Part shown: positions 28,210-37,527 of the stretch, one piece after another | How positions within the stretch are numbered: the first letter of the stretch is position 1 | Layout of the letters: the number at the start of each line of letters is the position of its first letter | Assembly: GCF_004011175.1 (NCBI RefSeq) | Contig: NZ_RQXX01000005.1 | Coordinates: 62,001-126,000, forward strand | Length of the DNA: 64,000 nucleotides | Source: Mesobaculum littorinae | GTDB lineage: Bacteria > Pseudomonadota > Alphaproteobacteria > Rhodobacterales > Rhodobacteraceae | Direction: 5' to 3' | Notes under the pieces: generated by a model | Database searches by the model: none | Seen by the model: only the letters and a program-made list of their open reading frames with translations | Told to the model about the DNA's origin: nothing | Translations under genes and position numbers: made by a program

Positions 28210-29336
28210 GCGACGAGGACATCCCCGAACCCGACCGCGTTCCCGGCGCGCCGCACCCGCGCGAGACGCGGGCGCTTTACGGTCAGGACGCCGCCGAAGC
28301 CGAATTCCTGCGCGCCTATGCCAGCGGACGGCTGCATCACGCGTGGCTGCTGACCGGCCCGCGCGGCGTGGGCAAGGCGACGCTGGCCTGGCGCATCGCG
28401 CGGTTCCTCCTGGCCCAGCCCGATGCGGGTCCCGGCCTTCCGGTCGCGCCCGAACCGCCCGCGACATTGGACGTGCCAGCCGACCACCCGGTCGCGCGGC
28501 GGGTGGCGGCACTGTCCGAACCGGGTCTGTTCCTCCTGCGACGCGCCTGGGACGACAAGGCCAAGCGGCTGAAACAGGTCATCACCGTGGACGAGGCGCG
28601 GCGCCTGCGCGGCTTCTTCTCCATGTCCTCGGCCGATGGCGGGCGGCGCGTTGTGATCGTCGACCCGGCGGACGAAATGAACCCCTCGGCGGCCAATGCC
28701 CTTCTGAAGGTGCTGGAGGAACCGCCCGCCCGCGCGACTTTCCTGCTGGTGTCGCACGCGCCCGACCGTCTGCTGCCCACGATCCGCTCGCGCTGCCGCA
28801 CCCTGCGGCTGTCTCCCCTGCCCGTCCCGGATGTCGAGGCCGCTCTGGCCGCCGCGGGCTTCACGCCCGAGGACGGTGACGCCGCGCGCCTTGCCGCGCT
28901 CAGCCAGGGGTCGGTGGGCGAGGCGCTGCGGCTGCAGCAGCTGGACGGCCCCGACCTTTACGCCGACCTTGCCGCGACCCTGCACGAAGCGCCGCGGATG
29001 GACCGTCCCCGGGCGCTGAAGCTTGCCGACAGCATGGTGGGCCGCGATGCCGCGCCGCGCTTCGAACTGGCGCTTCACCTGATCGACACGCTGCTGGCCC
29101 GCCTCGCCCGCACCGGCGCGGGACTGCCACCGCCGGTCGAGGCCGTGCCGGGCGAGGCCGAGCTTCTGGCCCGCCTTGCGCCCGACCATGCGGCGGGGCG
29201 CATCTGGGCGGATCTCAGCCAAAGCCTGGGCGCGCGGGGTCGGCACGGGCGGGCGGTCAACCTTGACCCTTCCGCCCTTCTCCTCGATATGGTGCTCAGC
29301 ATCAACGACACGGCGGCCAGAGCCGCCCCGCGCTGA
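28206..29336 (+). CDS. holB: DNA polymerase III subunit delta'
   Basis: This 376-residue clamp-loader subunit carries the modified Walker A GPRGVGKATLAWRIA, the DEMNPSAANALLKVLEEPP block and the SRC sensor motif in PTIRSRCRTLRLSP, all typical of delta'. The zinc-binding cysteine cluster of some homologues is not apparent. It starts inside the tmk stop (ATGA) and ends seven bases before the TatD gene. It acts in loading the beta clamp at the replication fork. Confidence 0.95.
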   Translation: MSDEDIPEPDRVPGAPHPRETRALYGQDAAEAEFLRAYASGRLHHAWLLTGPRGVGKATLAWRIARFLLAQPDAGPGLPVAPEPPATLDVPADHPVARRVAALSEPGLFLLRRAWDDKAKRLKQVITVDEARRLRGFFSMSSADGGRRVVIVDPADEMNPSAANALLKVLEEPPARATFLLVSHAPDRLLPTIRSRCRTLRLSPLPVPDVEAALAAAGFTPEDGDAARLAALSQGSVGEALRLQQLDGPDLYADLAATLHEAPRMDRPRALKLADSMVGRDAAPRFELALHLIDTLLARLARTGAGLPPPVEAVPGEAELLARLAPDHAAGRIWADLSQSLGARGRHGRAVNLDPSALLLDMVLSINDTAARAAPR

Positions 29337-29342
29337 GGTCAC

Positions 29343-30146
29343 ATGCCCGAACCCCGGATCACCGACAGCCACTGCCACCTCGATTTCCCCGATTTCGACG
29401 ATGAGCGGCCGCAGGTGATCGCCCGCGCCCACGAGGCCGGCGTCGCCCGCATGGTGACGATCTGCACCCGCCTGCGCACCGAACCGCAGGTCCGCGCCAT
29501 CGCCGAGGCCAACCCCACCGTCTTCTACGCCGCGGGCACCCACCCGATGAGCGCCGCGGAAGAGCCGATGGCTACGGCGGACGAATTGACGCAGATCGCC
29601 CGGCACCCCAAGATGGTGGGCATCGGCGAAACCGGGCTCGACTATCACTATACCGCCGAGACGGCTTCGGTGCAGCAGGAGTCCCTGCGCATCCATATCG
29701 AGGCCGCGCGCCGCACCGGCCTGCCGCTGATCATCCACGCCCGCGCGGCGGATGACGACATGGCCCGCATCCTGACCGAGGAACACCGCGCCGGCGCCTA
29801 TTCCTGCGTCATGCACTGCTTTTCGTCGTCGCGCGCGCTGGCCGAGGCTGCGCTGGGCCTGGGGTTCTACCTGTCGATGTCCGGCATCTCGGCCTTTCCC
29901 AAAAGCGGCGAGCTGCGCGACATCTTCGCGGCAGCCCCGCTCGACCGGATCCTGGTCGAAACCGACAGCCCCTACCTTGCCCCCCCGCCGCATCGCGGCA
30001 AGCGCAACGAACCCGCCTACACCGCGCACACCGCGCGGGTGGGGGCCGAGGTCTTCGGGCTGGACTACGCCGAGTTCGCCGCCGCGACCGAGGCCAATTT
30101 CGACCGTCTCTTCACCAAGGTCGCCGCGTGGGAGCATGCGGCGTGA
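29343..30146 (+). CDS. TatD-family metal-dependent deoxyribonuclease
   Basis: This 267-residue TIM-barrel hydrolase of the YcfH/TatD family shows metal ligands in DSHCHLDF, VGIGETGLDYHY, LIIHARAADDD, CVMHCFSSS and ETDSPYLAPPPHRGKRNEP. These proteins are 3'-5' exonucleases or D-tyrosyl-like hydrolases in vitro; the physiological role is still not firm. It ends with a GTGA overlap with the following MBL-fold gene, indicating translational coupling. Confidence 0.95.
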   Translation: MPEPRITDSHCHLDFPDFDDERPQVIARAHEAGVARMVTICTRLRTEPQVRAIAEANPTVFYAAGTHPMSAAEEPMATADELTQIARHPKMVGIGETGLDYHYTAETASVQQESLRIHIEAARRTGLPLIIHARAADDDMARILTEEHRAGAYSCVMHCFSSSRALAEAALGLGFYLSMSGISAFPKSGELRDIFAAAPLDRILVETDSPYLAPPPHRGKRNEPAYTAHTARVGAEVFGLDYAEFAAATEANFDRLFTKVAAWEHAA

Positions 30147-30943
30147 GCGGTGAGCTTCGCTTTACCATCCTGGGCTGCGGGTCCTCGGGCGGCGTGCCCC
30201 GGCTGGGCGGCCACTGGGGCGAGTGCGATCCCGCGGACCCCCGCAACGCGCGCCGCCGCTGCTCCATGCTGGTCGAACGCGAAACCGCGCAGGGCACCAC
30301 GCGGGTCCTGATCGACACCTCGCCCGACCTGCGCGCCCAGCTTCTGGATGCCGGCGTGGGCGAGCTCGATGCCGTGGTCTACACCCATTCCCACGCCGAC
30401 CACGTCCACGGGCTGGACGACCTGCGCATGGTCGTCTTCAACACCCGGCAGCGGCTGTCGGTCTGGGCCGACGCCGACACCCGCGACAGCCTGCTGGGCC
30501 GCTTCGGCTATGCCTTCGTGCAACCCGAAGGGTCGAGCTATCCGCCGATCCTCGACATGAACCTGATCGACGGCGACGTGACCGTGACCGGGGCGGGCGG
30601 CGATATCGCGCTGACGCCCTTCCGCGTGTCTCACGGCGCGATCGACGCGCTGGGGTTCCGGGTCGCGGGGCTTGCCTACCTGCCCGACGTGGCGCAGATC
30701 CCCGACGCGGCATGGCCCGCGCTGCAGGGGCTTGACTGCTGGGTTGTGGACGCGCTGCGCCGGACGCCGCACCCGACGCATTCGCACCTCGCCCAGACGC
30801 TCGACTGGATCGACCGGGTGGCGCCGGCCCGTGCGGTGCTGACGAACATGCATATCGACATGGATTACGCGACGGTCGCGGCCGAGACGCCCGACCACGT
30901 CACCCCCGCTTTCGACGGGATGGTGATCGCCTACCCGCTCTGA
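30143..30943 (+). CDS. MBL-fold metallo-hydrolase (PhnP-like)
   Basis: This 266-residue metallo-beta-lactamase-fold protein has the motif THSHADHVHGLDDLR and a later TNMHIDMDY histidine site. An N-terminal GCGSSGGVPRLGG segment is characteristic of PhnP-like phosphodiesterases. PhnP acts on cyclic ribose phosphate in phosphonate metabolism, but no phn genes are nearby, so this is likely a general phosphodiesterase. The GTG at 30143 overlaps the TatD stop, and its own stop overlaps the ATG of the AEC transporter. Confidence 0.9.
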   Translation: MSGELRFTILGCGSSGGVPRLGGHWGECDPADPRNARRRCSMLVERETAQGTTRVLIDTSPDLRAQLLDAGVGELDAVVYTHSHADHVHGLDDLRMVVFNTRQRLSVWADADTRDSLLGRFGYAFVQPEGSSYPPILDMNLIDGDVTVTGAGGDIALTPFRVSHGAIDALGFRVAGLAYLPDVAQIPDAAWPALQGLDCWVVDALRRTPHPTHSHLAQTLDWIDRVAPARAVLTNMHIDMDYATVAAETPDHVTPAFDGMVIAYPL

Positions 30944-31872
30944 TGCAGGCGCTGATCGAAGTCATCCTGCCCGTCTTTCTGGTCATCGGCTTCGGCTACG
31001 TCGCGGTGTGGCGCCGTCTCTTCGACGACAGCGCCGTCGCGGGGCTGATGCGGTTCACCCAGAACTTCGCGATCCCCTGCCTGCTGTTTCGTGCCATCTC
31101 GACGCTCGACCTGGGGCAGGAATTCGCGCCGAACCTGCTGGCGTCGTTCTATGCCGGGGCGGCGGCGGGGTTCGTCGCGGGGCTTGTCGGCGGGCGGTTC
31201 CTCTTTCACCGCAGCTGGGAGGACGCGGTCGCTTTCGGCTTTTGCGGCATGTTCTCCAACTCGGCGCTTCTGGGGCTCCCCATCGCCGAACGCGCCTTCG
31301 GGACTGACGCGCTGCGCTACAACTATGCCATCATCGCGATCCACTCGCCCGTCTGCTACGGCGTGGGCGTCACGGTGATGGAGATGGTGCGCAACCGCGG
31401 GGGGCGGCTGCGCGACACCGCGCGGCGGATCGTCGGATCGATGCTGCACAACGCGCTGGTGATCGGCATCGGCCTGGGGTTCGTGGTCAACCTCTCGGGG
31501 CTGGACATGCCCGGAATCGTCACCGACGCCATCGACCTGATGGTCCGCGCGGCGATCCCCGCGGCGCTCTTCGGTCTTGGCGGGGTGCTCTATCGCTACC
31601 GGCCCGAGGGCGATCTGCGCGCGATCCTGTGGGTCTGCCTGTGTTCGCTGATCGTCCATCCCATGGTCACCTACGGACTGGGCCGGGCCTTTGGGCTGGG
31701 CGTGGACCCGATGCGCGCCGCGGTCATCACCGCGGCGATGGCGCCGGGGGTGAACACCTACATCTTTGCCAACCTCTACGGGACGGCCCGCCGCGTCGCG
31801 GCCTCGGGCGTGCTGGTCGGCACCGGCGCGTCGATCCTGTCGGTCTGGCTGTGGCTGACGATCCTGCCCTGA
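30943..31872 (+). CDS. AEC-family (auxin efflux carrier-like) transporter
   Basis: This 309-residue membrane protein has about ten hydrophobic segments arranged as two inverted five-helix repeats, with family elements such as MRFTQNFAIPCLLFRAIS, FGFCGMFSNSALLGLPIAE and AAMAPGVNTYIFANLYG. Bacterial members move small organic acids or unknown compounds. The ATG overlaps the previous stop (TGATG). It ends the tmk-holB-tatD-MBL unit. Confidence 0.92.
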   Translation: MQALIEVILPVFLVIGFGYVAVWRRLFDDSAVAGLMRFTQNFAIPCLLFRAISTLDLGQEFAPNLLASFYAGAAAGFVAGLVGGRFLFHRSWEDAVAFGFCGMFSNSALLGLPIAERAFGTDALRYNYAIIAIHSPVCYGVGVTVMEMVRNRGGRLRDTARRIVGSMLHNALVIGIGLGFVVNLSGLDMPGIVTDAIDLMVRAAIPAALFGLGGVLYRYRPEGDLRAILWVCLCSLIVHPMVTYGLGRAFGLGVDPMRAAVITAAMAPGVNTYIFANLYGTARRVAASGVLVGTGASILSVWLWLTILP

Positions 31873-31957
31873 AACCGGCAGGCCTGGCGTCTGGGGACAA
31901 GCCATCCCCCGCCCGCAGGCGGCCGCGCAAGGATCGCGGTCCGAACCGGTTGGATCA

Positions 31958-32033
31958 TGGTGGGCGATGACGGGCTCGAACCGCCGACATTCTCGGTGTA
32001 AACGAGACGCTCTACCAACTGAGCTAATCGCCC
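31958..32033 (-). tRNA. tRNA-Val (anticodon TAC)
   Basis: The minus strand gives a 76-base tRNA: acceptor GGGCGAT, D arm AGCTCAGTTGGTAGAGC, anticodon stem-loop with TTTACAC (anticodon TAC), T arm GGTTCGAGCC and encoded CCA. All canonical positions are present. Confidence 0.96.
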
Positions 32034-32196
32034 CCGCCTGTCCCATAGCCGCCCCGGTGCCCCGATGGCAAGACCGGGGGCGCCCTGCCCGAACGGCAGG
32101 CGGCGCGGGCGTCTATCCCGGTCTCCGGCCCCCGGAGCGGCCACGCGCCCCGGAACGCTTGACCGCGGCGCGGCAGAAGAGTACCCAGCCCCTCGC

Positions 32197-32270
32197 GCGG
32201 GTATGATGTAATGGTAGCCTGTCAGCTTCCCAAGCTGAACGCGCGGGTTCGATTCCCGCTACCCGCTCCA
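32197..32270 (+). tRNA. tRNA-Gly (anticodon CCC)
   Basis: The plus strand gives a 74-base tRNA with acceptor GCGGGTA pairing with TACCCGC, a short D arm (ATGTAATGGTAGC), anticodon loop TTCCCAA (anticodon CCC), T arm GGGTTCGATTCCC and encoded CCA. No mobile element abuts it. Confidence 0.96.
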
Positions 32271-32353
32271 ATCCGACATGATCGCCCCTTCCCACCGCGG
32301 GTCCGCGCCTCCATATTTCCCGTGCAAGGGATAATCGGAGAAGGACGGCTGGC

Positions 32354-32572
32354 ATGCCATTGGACAGGTTCGTGCTGATCCTCGTGATCGCGATCGCGGC
32401 CGCAGGTGCCACGATCTGGCTTGGCGCCGTCGTCTCGGCCTCCTTCGTCGCCACGCCCGTCGCGGCGCTGGCCCTGATTCCGGCTTTGCTGATCCTCTAC
32501 CTGCTATGGCGTGTCCTTTCGGACCGTCTGCGCAATTCGGAGGATGATCACTACGACCGGATCGACCGGTAG
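32354..32572 (+). CDS. Small membrane protein, unknown function
   Basis: This 72-residue protein has two hydrophobic helices (about 6-28 and 35-54) followed by a charged tail, SDRLRNSEDDHYDRIDR. CGGAGAAGG precedes the ATG. It ends nine bases before the YbjQ gene and may be co-transcribed with it. No family name can be given. Confidence 0.8.
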   Translation: MPLDRFVLILVIAIAAAGATIWLGAVVSASFVATPVAALALIPALLILYLLWRVLSDRLRNSEDDHYDRIDR

Positions 32573-32581
32573 GGGCCCCGC

Positions 32582-32899
32582 ATGATCCTGGTGACCACCG
32601 AGACCATTCCGAACCGCGACATAGCCGAGGCGCTTGGCCTCGTGCGTGGATCGACAGTGCGGGCCAAGCATGTGGGCAGCGATATCGTCGCCAGCCTGCG
32701 CAACCTCGTCGGTGGCGAGGTGCGGGAATACGCCCAGCTTCTGACTGCCGCCCGCGAACAGGCGCTCGACCGCATGGCCGAGGATGCGCGGCGGCTGGGT
32801 GCCGATGCCGTTGTCGGCGTGCGGCTGGAAACCTCGACCATCACACAGGCGGCGTCCGAGGTTCTGGCTTACGGCACCGCCGTCCGGCTGGAGCGGTAG
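32582..32899 (+). CDS. YbjQ/UPF0145 family protein
   Basis: This 105-residue protein has the family features NRDIAEALGLVRGSTVRAKH, an AREQALDRMAEDARRLGADAVVGVRL core and a C-terminal beta strand. Members form pentamers and were once called heavy-metal-binding by similarity, but the function is not established. It is preceded by a small membrane protein gene and followed within five bases by a DUF1638-like gene. Confidence 0.9.
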   Translation: MILVTTETIPNRDIAEALGLVRGSTVRAKHVGSDIVASLRNLVGGEVREYAQLLTAAREQALDRMAEDARRLGADAVVGVRLETSTITQAASEVLAYGTAVRLER

Positions 32900-32903
32900 C
32901 GGC

Positions 32904-33536
32904 GTGGACGATGCCGATCTTCTGCGCAACGGGCTGGCCGCGCCGGACCGGCCGGGCCGGGTGCTGTTCCTGGCCTGCGGAGCCCTGGCGCGCGAGATCC
33001 TCGCGCTGATCGAGCTGAACGGCTGGGATCACGCAGATCTGGCCTGCCTGCCCGCGATCCTGCACAATCACCCCGACCGCATCGCCCCCGCGGTTGCAGA
33101 CGCAGTGCAACGGCACCGCGAGCACTATGCGCGGATCTTCGTCGTATATGCCGATTGCGGGACGGGCGGCGCGCTGGCGCGGGTCTGCGAGGGGATGGGG
33201 GTCGAGATGCTGGCAGGCCCGCATTGCTACAGCTTCTTTTCGGGCGACGCCGCCTTTGCCGCCCGCGCGGAAGAAGAGTTCACCGCCTTCTACCTGACCG
33301 ATTTTCTGGTCCGCCAGTTCGACGCCTTCGTGATCCGCCCCCTCGGGCTGGATCGGCACCCCGAGCTGCGGGACGCCTATTTCGGGCATTACGAAAAGCT
33401 GGTGCATCTGGCGCAGGCCGAGGATGCGACGCTCGACGCCCGCGCCCGCGATGCCGCCGCGCGGCTTGGGCTGGCGCATGAGCGGCGGTTCACCGGGTAC
33501 GGAGACTTGGCGCCTGCCTTGGCCCGGCAGGTCTGA
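32904..33536 (+). CDS. DUF1638-like protein
   Basis: This 210-residue soluble protein has conserved-looking blocks LFLACGALAREILALIELNG, YADCGTGGALARVCEGMG, LAGPHCYSFFSGD and FYLTDFLVRQFDAF, with several cysteines and histidines (CGALAR, DCGTGG, GPHCY) that could bind a metal or corrinoid. The pattern resembles DUF1638 proteins, which are often seen with corrinoid/methylamine methyltransferases in Rhodobacteraceae, but no such genes are nearby. The GTG at 32904 is the best start, five bases after YbjQ. Function unknown. Confidence 0.75.
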   Translation: MDDADLLRNGLAAPDRPGRVLFLACGALAREILALIELNGWDHADLACLPAILHNHPDRIAPAVADAVQRHREHYARIFVVYADCGTGGALARVCEGMGVEMLAGPHCYSFFSGDAAFAARAEEEFTAFYLTDFLVRQFDAFVIRPLGLDRHPELRDAYFGHYEKLVHLAQAEDATLDARARDAAARLGLAHERRFTGYGDLAPALARQV

Positions 33537-33595
33537 CACGCGCCCGGCCGGATTATTGGGCGATACCGAAGCAGCGGCGGCGAAAGGCCCCGGTC

Positions 33596-34021
33596 TCAGG
33601 CCGCGGTGCGGGCGGCGACATCGCGGATGCGGGCGATCATCGCGCGCACCCCGTTCGACCTTTGCGACGACAGGTGCTCGTCCAGGCCCAGGCGGGCCAG
33701 TTCCGCCTGCGCGTCGATCGCCCCGACCTCGCCCACCGGCACGCCGGAATAAAGCGCCTTGAGCACTGCGATCAGCCCCTTGACGATCATCGCGTCACTG
33801 TCGCCCTGGAACCCGAAGCGGGCGGAGGGACCCTCGCCCTCGATCTCGGGCAGGATCCAGACCTGGCTGGCGCAGCCGTCGACCTTGGTCGCGGGCACCT
33901 GGAACGCGGGGTCGAGCCCGGGCATGTCGCGGCCCAGCTCGATCACGTAGCGATAGCGGTCCTCCCAGTCGTCGAGGAACTCGAAGGTGTCGGCAATCTC
34001 TTCAAAGGCTTCGGTGGCCAT
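33596..34021 (-). CDS. sufE: SufE-family Fe-S cluster sulfur-acceptor protein
   Basis: This 141-residue protein shows the SufE pattern: EIADTFEFLDDWEDRYRYVI, the acceptor cysteine in KVDGCASQVWI at about residue 50, and the C-terminal HLSSQRSNGVRAMIARIRD. SufE accepts sulfur from the SufS desulfurase. No other suf genes lie beside it. The ATG at 34021 is chosen because the upstream open frame to 34153 is low-complexity and lacks family similarity. Confidence 0.93.
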   Translation of the reverse strand: MATEAFEEIADTFEFLDDWEDRYRYVIELGRDMPGLDPAFQVPATKVDGCASQVWILPEIEGEGPSARFGFQGDSDAMIVKGLIAVLKALYSGVPVGEVGAIDAQAELARLGLDEHLSSQRSNGVRAMIARIRDVAARTAA

Positions 34022-34373
34022 GGCAGCGCGCTCCCGCATCGGGGTCCGGGATCTTGGATCCGTGTCTGGCCCCTGACCTAGGCGGAGCGGTCTCGCAGGG
34101 CAAGGCCCGCCACCGGTTGCACACATGTGGCTGGAGCTTGAGGCACGGCCCACCGGTCGAACGCGCTCAGGCGCCTAACCCGGGCAAGGGAGAGGGCAGA
34201 GGCAAAGCCGAGCAGCGGCAGGGATCGCGTTGCCTGCCCCGGACGACTGCAATGGCCCCCACCCACCGGGCGACCGCGGCAGAGCGCCCTCGTCCCCTGC
34301 GCAGGCTTTTCAAGCCGCGCGGATTCGGCTAACCCCATGGCGCGATCCAGGGGTGGAAAAGAAGGAACGGCGC

Positions 34374-34832
34374 ATGCGTAACGTGATCCTGGCGGCAAGC
34401 ATCGCGGGCCTCTTGATCGGCTGCGGTCGCGTGGCCGAGTCGCGCCTCAACCCCTTTACGTGGTTCGGCGGCAGCAGCACGGCCAGCGCGGTCCCCGCCA
34501 GCACGGCGGCGCCCGAGGCCGATCCGCGCCCCGTGATGGACCAGATTTCGTCGCTTACGATCGACCGCACCCCCGGTGGGGCCATCCTGCGCGCCACCGG
34601 CGTGCCGCCGACACAAGGGTACTGGGAAGGCGCGCTGATCCCTGTCGAGACGGCGGAACCGGGCGTGCTGTCCTACACCTTCCGCGCCGCGCCGCCGCCC
34701 GAACCGACGCGGGTGTCGACGCAGGCCTCGCGCGAGGTCGTGGTCGGGCTGTTCCTCAGCAACCAGACGCTGGCCGGTGTCAGCGAGATCAACGTCGCCG
34801 CCGCGCGCAACGGCCTCGCCGTCCGGCGCTGA
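34374..34832 (+). CDS. Small lipoprotein, unknown function
   Basis: This 152-residue protein has a lipoprotein signal with lipobox LIGC near residue 17, then a Ser/Ala/Thr linker and a small beta-rich domain (SLTIDRTPGGAILRATGVPP, QGYWEGALIPVE). GGAACGG lies upstream of the ATG. Proteins like this are common in Rhodobacteraceae but have no assigned role. Nothing in the neighbourhood points to one. Confidence 0.8.
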   Translation: MRNVILAASIAGLLIGCGRVAESRLNPFTWFGGSSTASAVPASTAAPEADPRPVMDQISSLTIDRTPGGAILRATGVPPTQGYWEGALIPVETAEPGVLSYTFRAAPPPEPTRVSTQASREVVVGLFLSNQTLAGVSEINVAAARNGLAVRR

Positions 34833-34942
34833 GGCGCCACGCGTGGGGGGCGCAACGGATCGCCCTCCGCACATCACAGGTGCCGCGTGATCCCGATGCC
34901 CGGTGGCCGTCGTGGCGCCCGGACAGGGCCGGGCCACCGCCC

Positions 34943-35608
34943 TCACCGTCTGCCGCCGAACTCTCCGATCACGGCGAGATCGCCGAAGCGGGACCCGGCC
35001 GTGCCTTCGAGCGCACCGCCCGCGTACCCCGCCCCGGTCCCGTAGAACGCCCCGCCGGCATCAAGATCAAAGTCCAGCGCGCCCACCCGATCGGTCAGCG
35101 TGCCCTCCACATCGGCGACGAAGACCGGGCCGGCGGCCGGATCTGCCCCGGCGATGACCTCGCCGTTGCGGATCTCAAGATCGCCAGCCACCGGCACATC
35201 GTCGCTGCGGCGGAAATTTTCCATCCGGCCGCGCACGTCCCCGGCGCCGAAATCAACCACCAGCTGCATGTCCGCGTTCAACCGGCCCTCGGCCTCGACC
35301 GGGCCAGACAGCTGCATTTCGGCGAACCCCGCGTAGACCCCCTGCCCGCCCGAGGGCAGGTCCGACGGCGCCAGGGCGACACCCCCTGTGTCCCGTTGCA
35401 GGTCAGCGCGCAGCGCGGCGATCCGGTCCGCCCGCGCATCATAGCTGAGATCGGGGTCGAACACGTCGCCACCGCCATCGTCACCATCGCCGCCAGTCCC
35501 GCCATCGCCCGGACCGTCCGGGCCGGGCGGCGTGTCAGTCTGACCGCCGCCACCACCACAGGCCGCAAGGGACACGAGCAGGCCGAAGAGCAGAAGCAAT
35601 CGTCGCAT
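34943..35608 (-). CDS. Transferrin-binding-like beta-barrel lipoprotein
   Basis: This 221-residue lipoprotein has lipobox LAAC, a Gly/Asp-rich linker (about residues 19-48) and a C-terminal 8-stranded barrel-like region with ADMQLVVDFGAGDVRGRMEN and GTAGSRFGDLAVIGEF. This resembles the TbpB B-domain/Slam-substrate fold and is not evidence of transferrin use. The ATG at 35608 is the better start; an alternative at 35629 adds seven residues. Confidence 0.7.
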   Translation of the reverse strand: MRRLLLLFGLLVSLAACGGGGGQTDTPPGPDGPGDGGTGGDGDDGGGDVFDPDLSYDARADRIAALRADLQRDTGGVALAPSDLPSGGQGVYAGFAEMQLSGPVEAEGRLNADMQLVVDFGAGDVRGRMENFRRSDDVPVAGDLEIRNGEVIAGADPAAGPVFVADVEGTLTDRVGALDFDLDAGGAFYGTGAGYAGGALEGTAGSRFGDLAVIGEFGGRR

Positions 35609-35732
35609 GGGGATGCCTTTCCGGGTCATGGCGTCGGCCCCGAGGATTGCCTGCTGTGGTTAAGCAAGGATTAACGGCACCCCGGCCCCACCGCGCGCTC
35701 AGCCAATTGCGCGGGGCCGGGCGCACCGCTAT

Positions 35733-37349
35733 ATGCCGTGCATGCTAGACCGTCTTTCCAACGCCCCCGAACTTCCGCCCGAAATCGCGCGGCGTCGCAC
35801 CTTTGCGATCATCTCGCACCCCGATGCGGGCAAGACCACGCTGACCGAGAAGTTCCTGCTGTTCGGCGGCGCGATCCAGATGGCCGGACAGGTCCGCGCC
35901 AAGGGCGAGGCGCGGCGCACGCGCTCGGACTTCATGGCGATGGAAAAGGACCGCGGCATCTCGGTCTCGGCATCGGCCATGTCCTTCGATTACCGCAACT
36001 TCCGGTACAACCTGGTCGACACGCCCGGCCACTCGGATTTTTCCGAGGATACGTATCGCACGCTGACCGCGGTCGATGCCGCGATCATGGTGATCGACGG
36101 GGCCAAGGGCGTGGAAAGCCAGACCCGCAAGCTGTTCGAGGTCTGCCGCCTGCGCGACCTGCCGATCCTGACCTTCTGCAACAAGATGGACCGCGAAAGC
36201 CGGGACACTTTCGACATCGTCGACGAGATCCAGGAAAACCTGGCCATCGACGTCACCCCCGCCTCCTGGCCCATCGGCCGCGGGCGTGAATTCGTGGGCT
36301 GCTACGACATGCTGCACGACCGGCTCGAGCTGATGGACCGGTCCGACCGCAACCGCGTTGCCGAATCGATCAAGATCGCCGGGCTCGACGACCCCAAGCT
36401 GGCCGAGCACGTGCCGGCCAACCTTCTGGAGCAGCTGCGCGAAGAGCTTGAGATGGCGCGCGAATTGTTGCCACCCTTCGACCGGCAGGCGTTCCTGGAC
36501 GGGACGCTGACGCCGATCTGGTTCGGCTCGGCGATCAACTCCTTCGGGGTGAAGGAACTGATGGACGGCATCGGCGAATTCGGTCCCGAACCGCAGGTGC
36601 AGTCGGCCCAGCCGCGGCAGATCTCGCCGGACGAAAAGAAGGTGTCGGGCTTCGTGTTCAAGGTGCAGGCCAACATGGACCCCAAGCACCGCGACCGCGT
36701 GGCCTTCGTGCGCCTGGCCTCGGGCCATTTCGAACGCGGGATGAAGCTGACGCACGTGCGGTCGAAGAAGCCGATGGCGATCTCGAACCCCGTGCTGTTC
36801 CTGGCCGCCGACCGCGAACTGGCGGAAGAGGCCTGGGCCGGCGACATCATCGGCATCCCGAACCACGGCCAGCTGCGCATCGGCGACACGCTGACCGAAG
36901 GCGAGGCGCTTCGCGTCACCGGCATCCCCTCATTCGCGCCGGAACTGCTGCAGAACTGCCGTGCGGGCGACCCGATGAAGGCCAAGCACCTCGACAAGGC
37001 GCTGATGCAATTCGCCGAAGAGGGTGCGGCCAAGGTGTTCAAGCCGATGCTCGGCTCGGGCTTCATCGTGGGTGTCGTTGGGCAGCTGCAGTTCGAGGTT
37101 CTGGCCAGCCGGATCGAGATGGAATACGGCCTGCCCGTTCGGTTCGAACCGTCGCAGTTCACCTCGGCCCGCTGGGTGTCGGGCCCGAAGGACAAGGTCG
37201 ACCGCTTCGTGCAGGCCAACAAGGGTCACATCGCGCAGGACAACGACGGCGACGTCGTGTTCCTGACCCGCCTGCAATGGGACATCGACCGGATCGAACG
37301 CGACCACCCCGAGCTGACGCTGACCGCGACCAAGGAAATGATGGTCTGA
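35733..37349 (+). CDS. prfC: Peptide chain release factor 3
   Basis: This 538-residue translational GTPase has G1 SHPDAGKTTLTEKFL, G2 region KDRGISVSASA, G3 DTPGHSDFSED and G4 NKMD in FCNKMDRE, then the RF3-specific domains with the LQFEVLASRIEMEYGL block. RF3 recycles RF1/RF2 after peptide release. The length fits the family (about 525-540). It stands alone, followed by the RNA helicase gene after 178 bases. Confidence 0.97.
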   Translation: MPCMLDRLSNAPELPPEIARRRTFAIISHPDAGKTTLTEKFLLFGGAIQMAGQVRAKGEARRTRSDFMAMEKDRGISVSASAMSFDYRNFRYNLVDTPGHSDFSEDTYRTLTAVDAAIMVIDGAKGVESQTRKLFEVCRLRDLPILTFCNKMDRESRDTFDIVDEIQENLAIDVTPASWPIGRGREFVGCYDMLHDRLELMDRSDRNRVAESIKIAGLDDPKLAEHVPANLLEQLREELEMARELLPPFDRQAFLDGTLTPIWFGSAINSFGVKELMDGIGEFGPEPQVQSAQPRQISPDEKKVSGFVFKVQANMDPKHRDRVAFVRLASGHFERGMKLTHVRSKKPMAISNPVLFLAADRELAEEAWAGDIIGIPNHGQLRIGDTLTEGEALRVTGIPSFAPELLQNCRAGDPMKAKHLDKALMQFAEEGAAKVFKPMLGSGFIVGVVGQLQFEVLASRIEMEYGLPVRFEPSQFTSARWVSGPKDKVDRFVQANKGHIAQDNDGDVVFLTRLQWDIDRIERDHPELTLTATKEMMV

Positions 37350-37527
37350 CACCCCCTCCGGACCGGCGCGCACTGACCCCATGGTCGAGTCGCGTTGACC
37401 GAAGGGCCGGTTTGCAGTAGTCAAGCCGCGCACGGGCCGCCAAACACTGGCGGATGCGGCCATCCGGGCCGCGCCCCGAACAGACGCACGGGCCGATGGT
37501 GAGGTCCGTAAAACGAACGGACATCAC

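Noticed and set aside
25067-32270. tRNA genes as integration sites
   Set aside because: No integrase gene, direct repeat or foreign-looking block abuts tRNA-Ser, tRNA-Val or tRNA-Gly.
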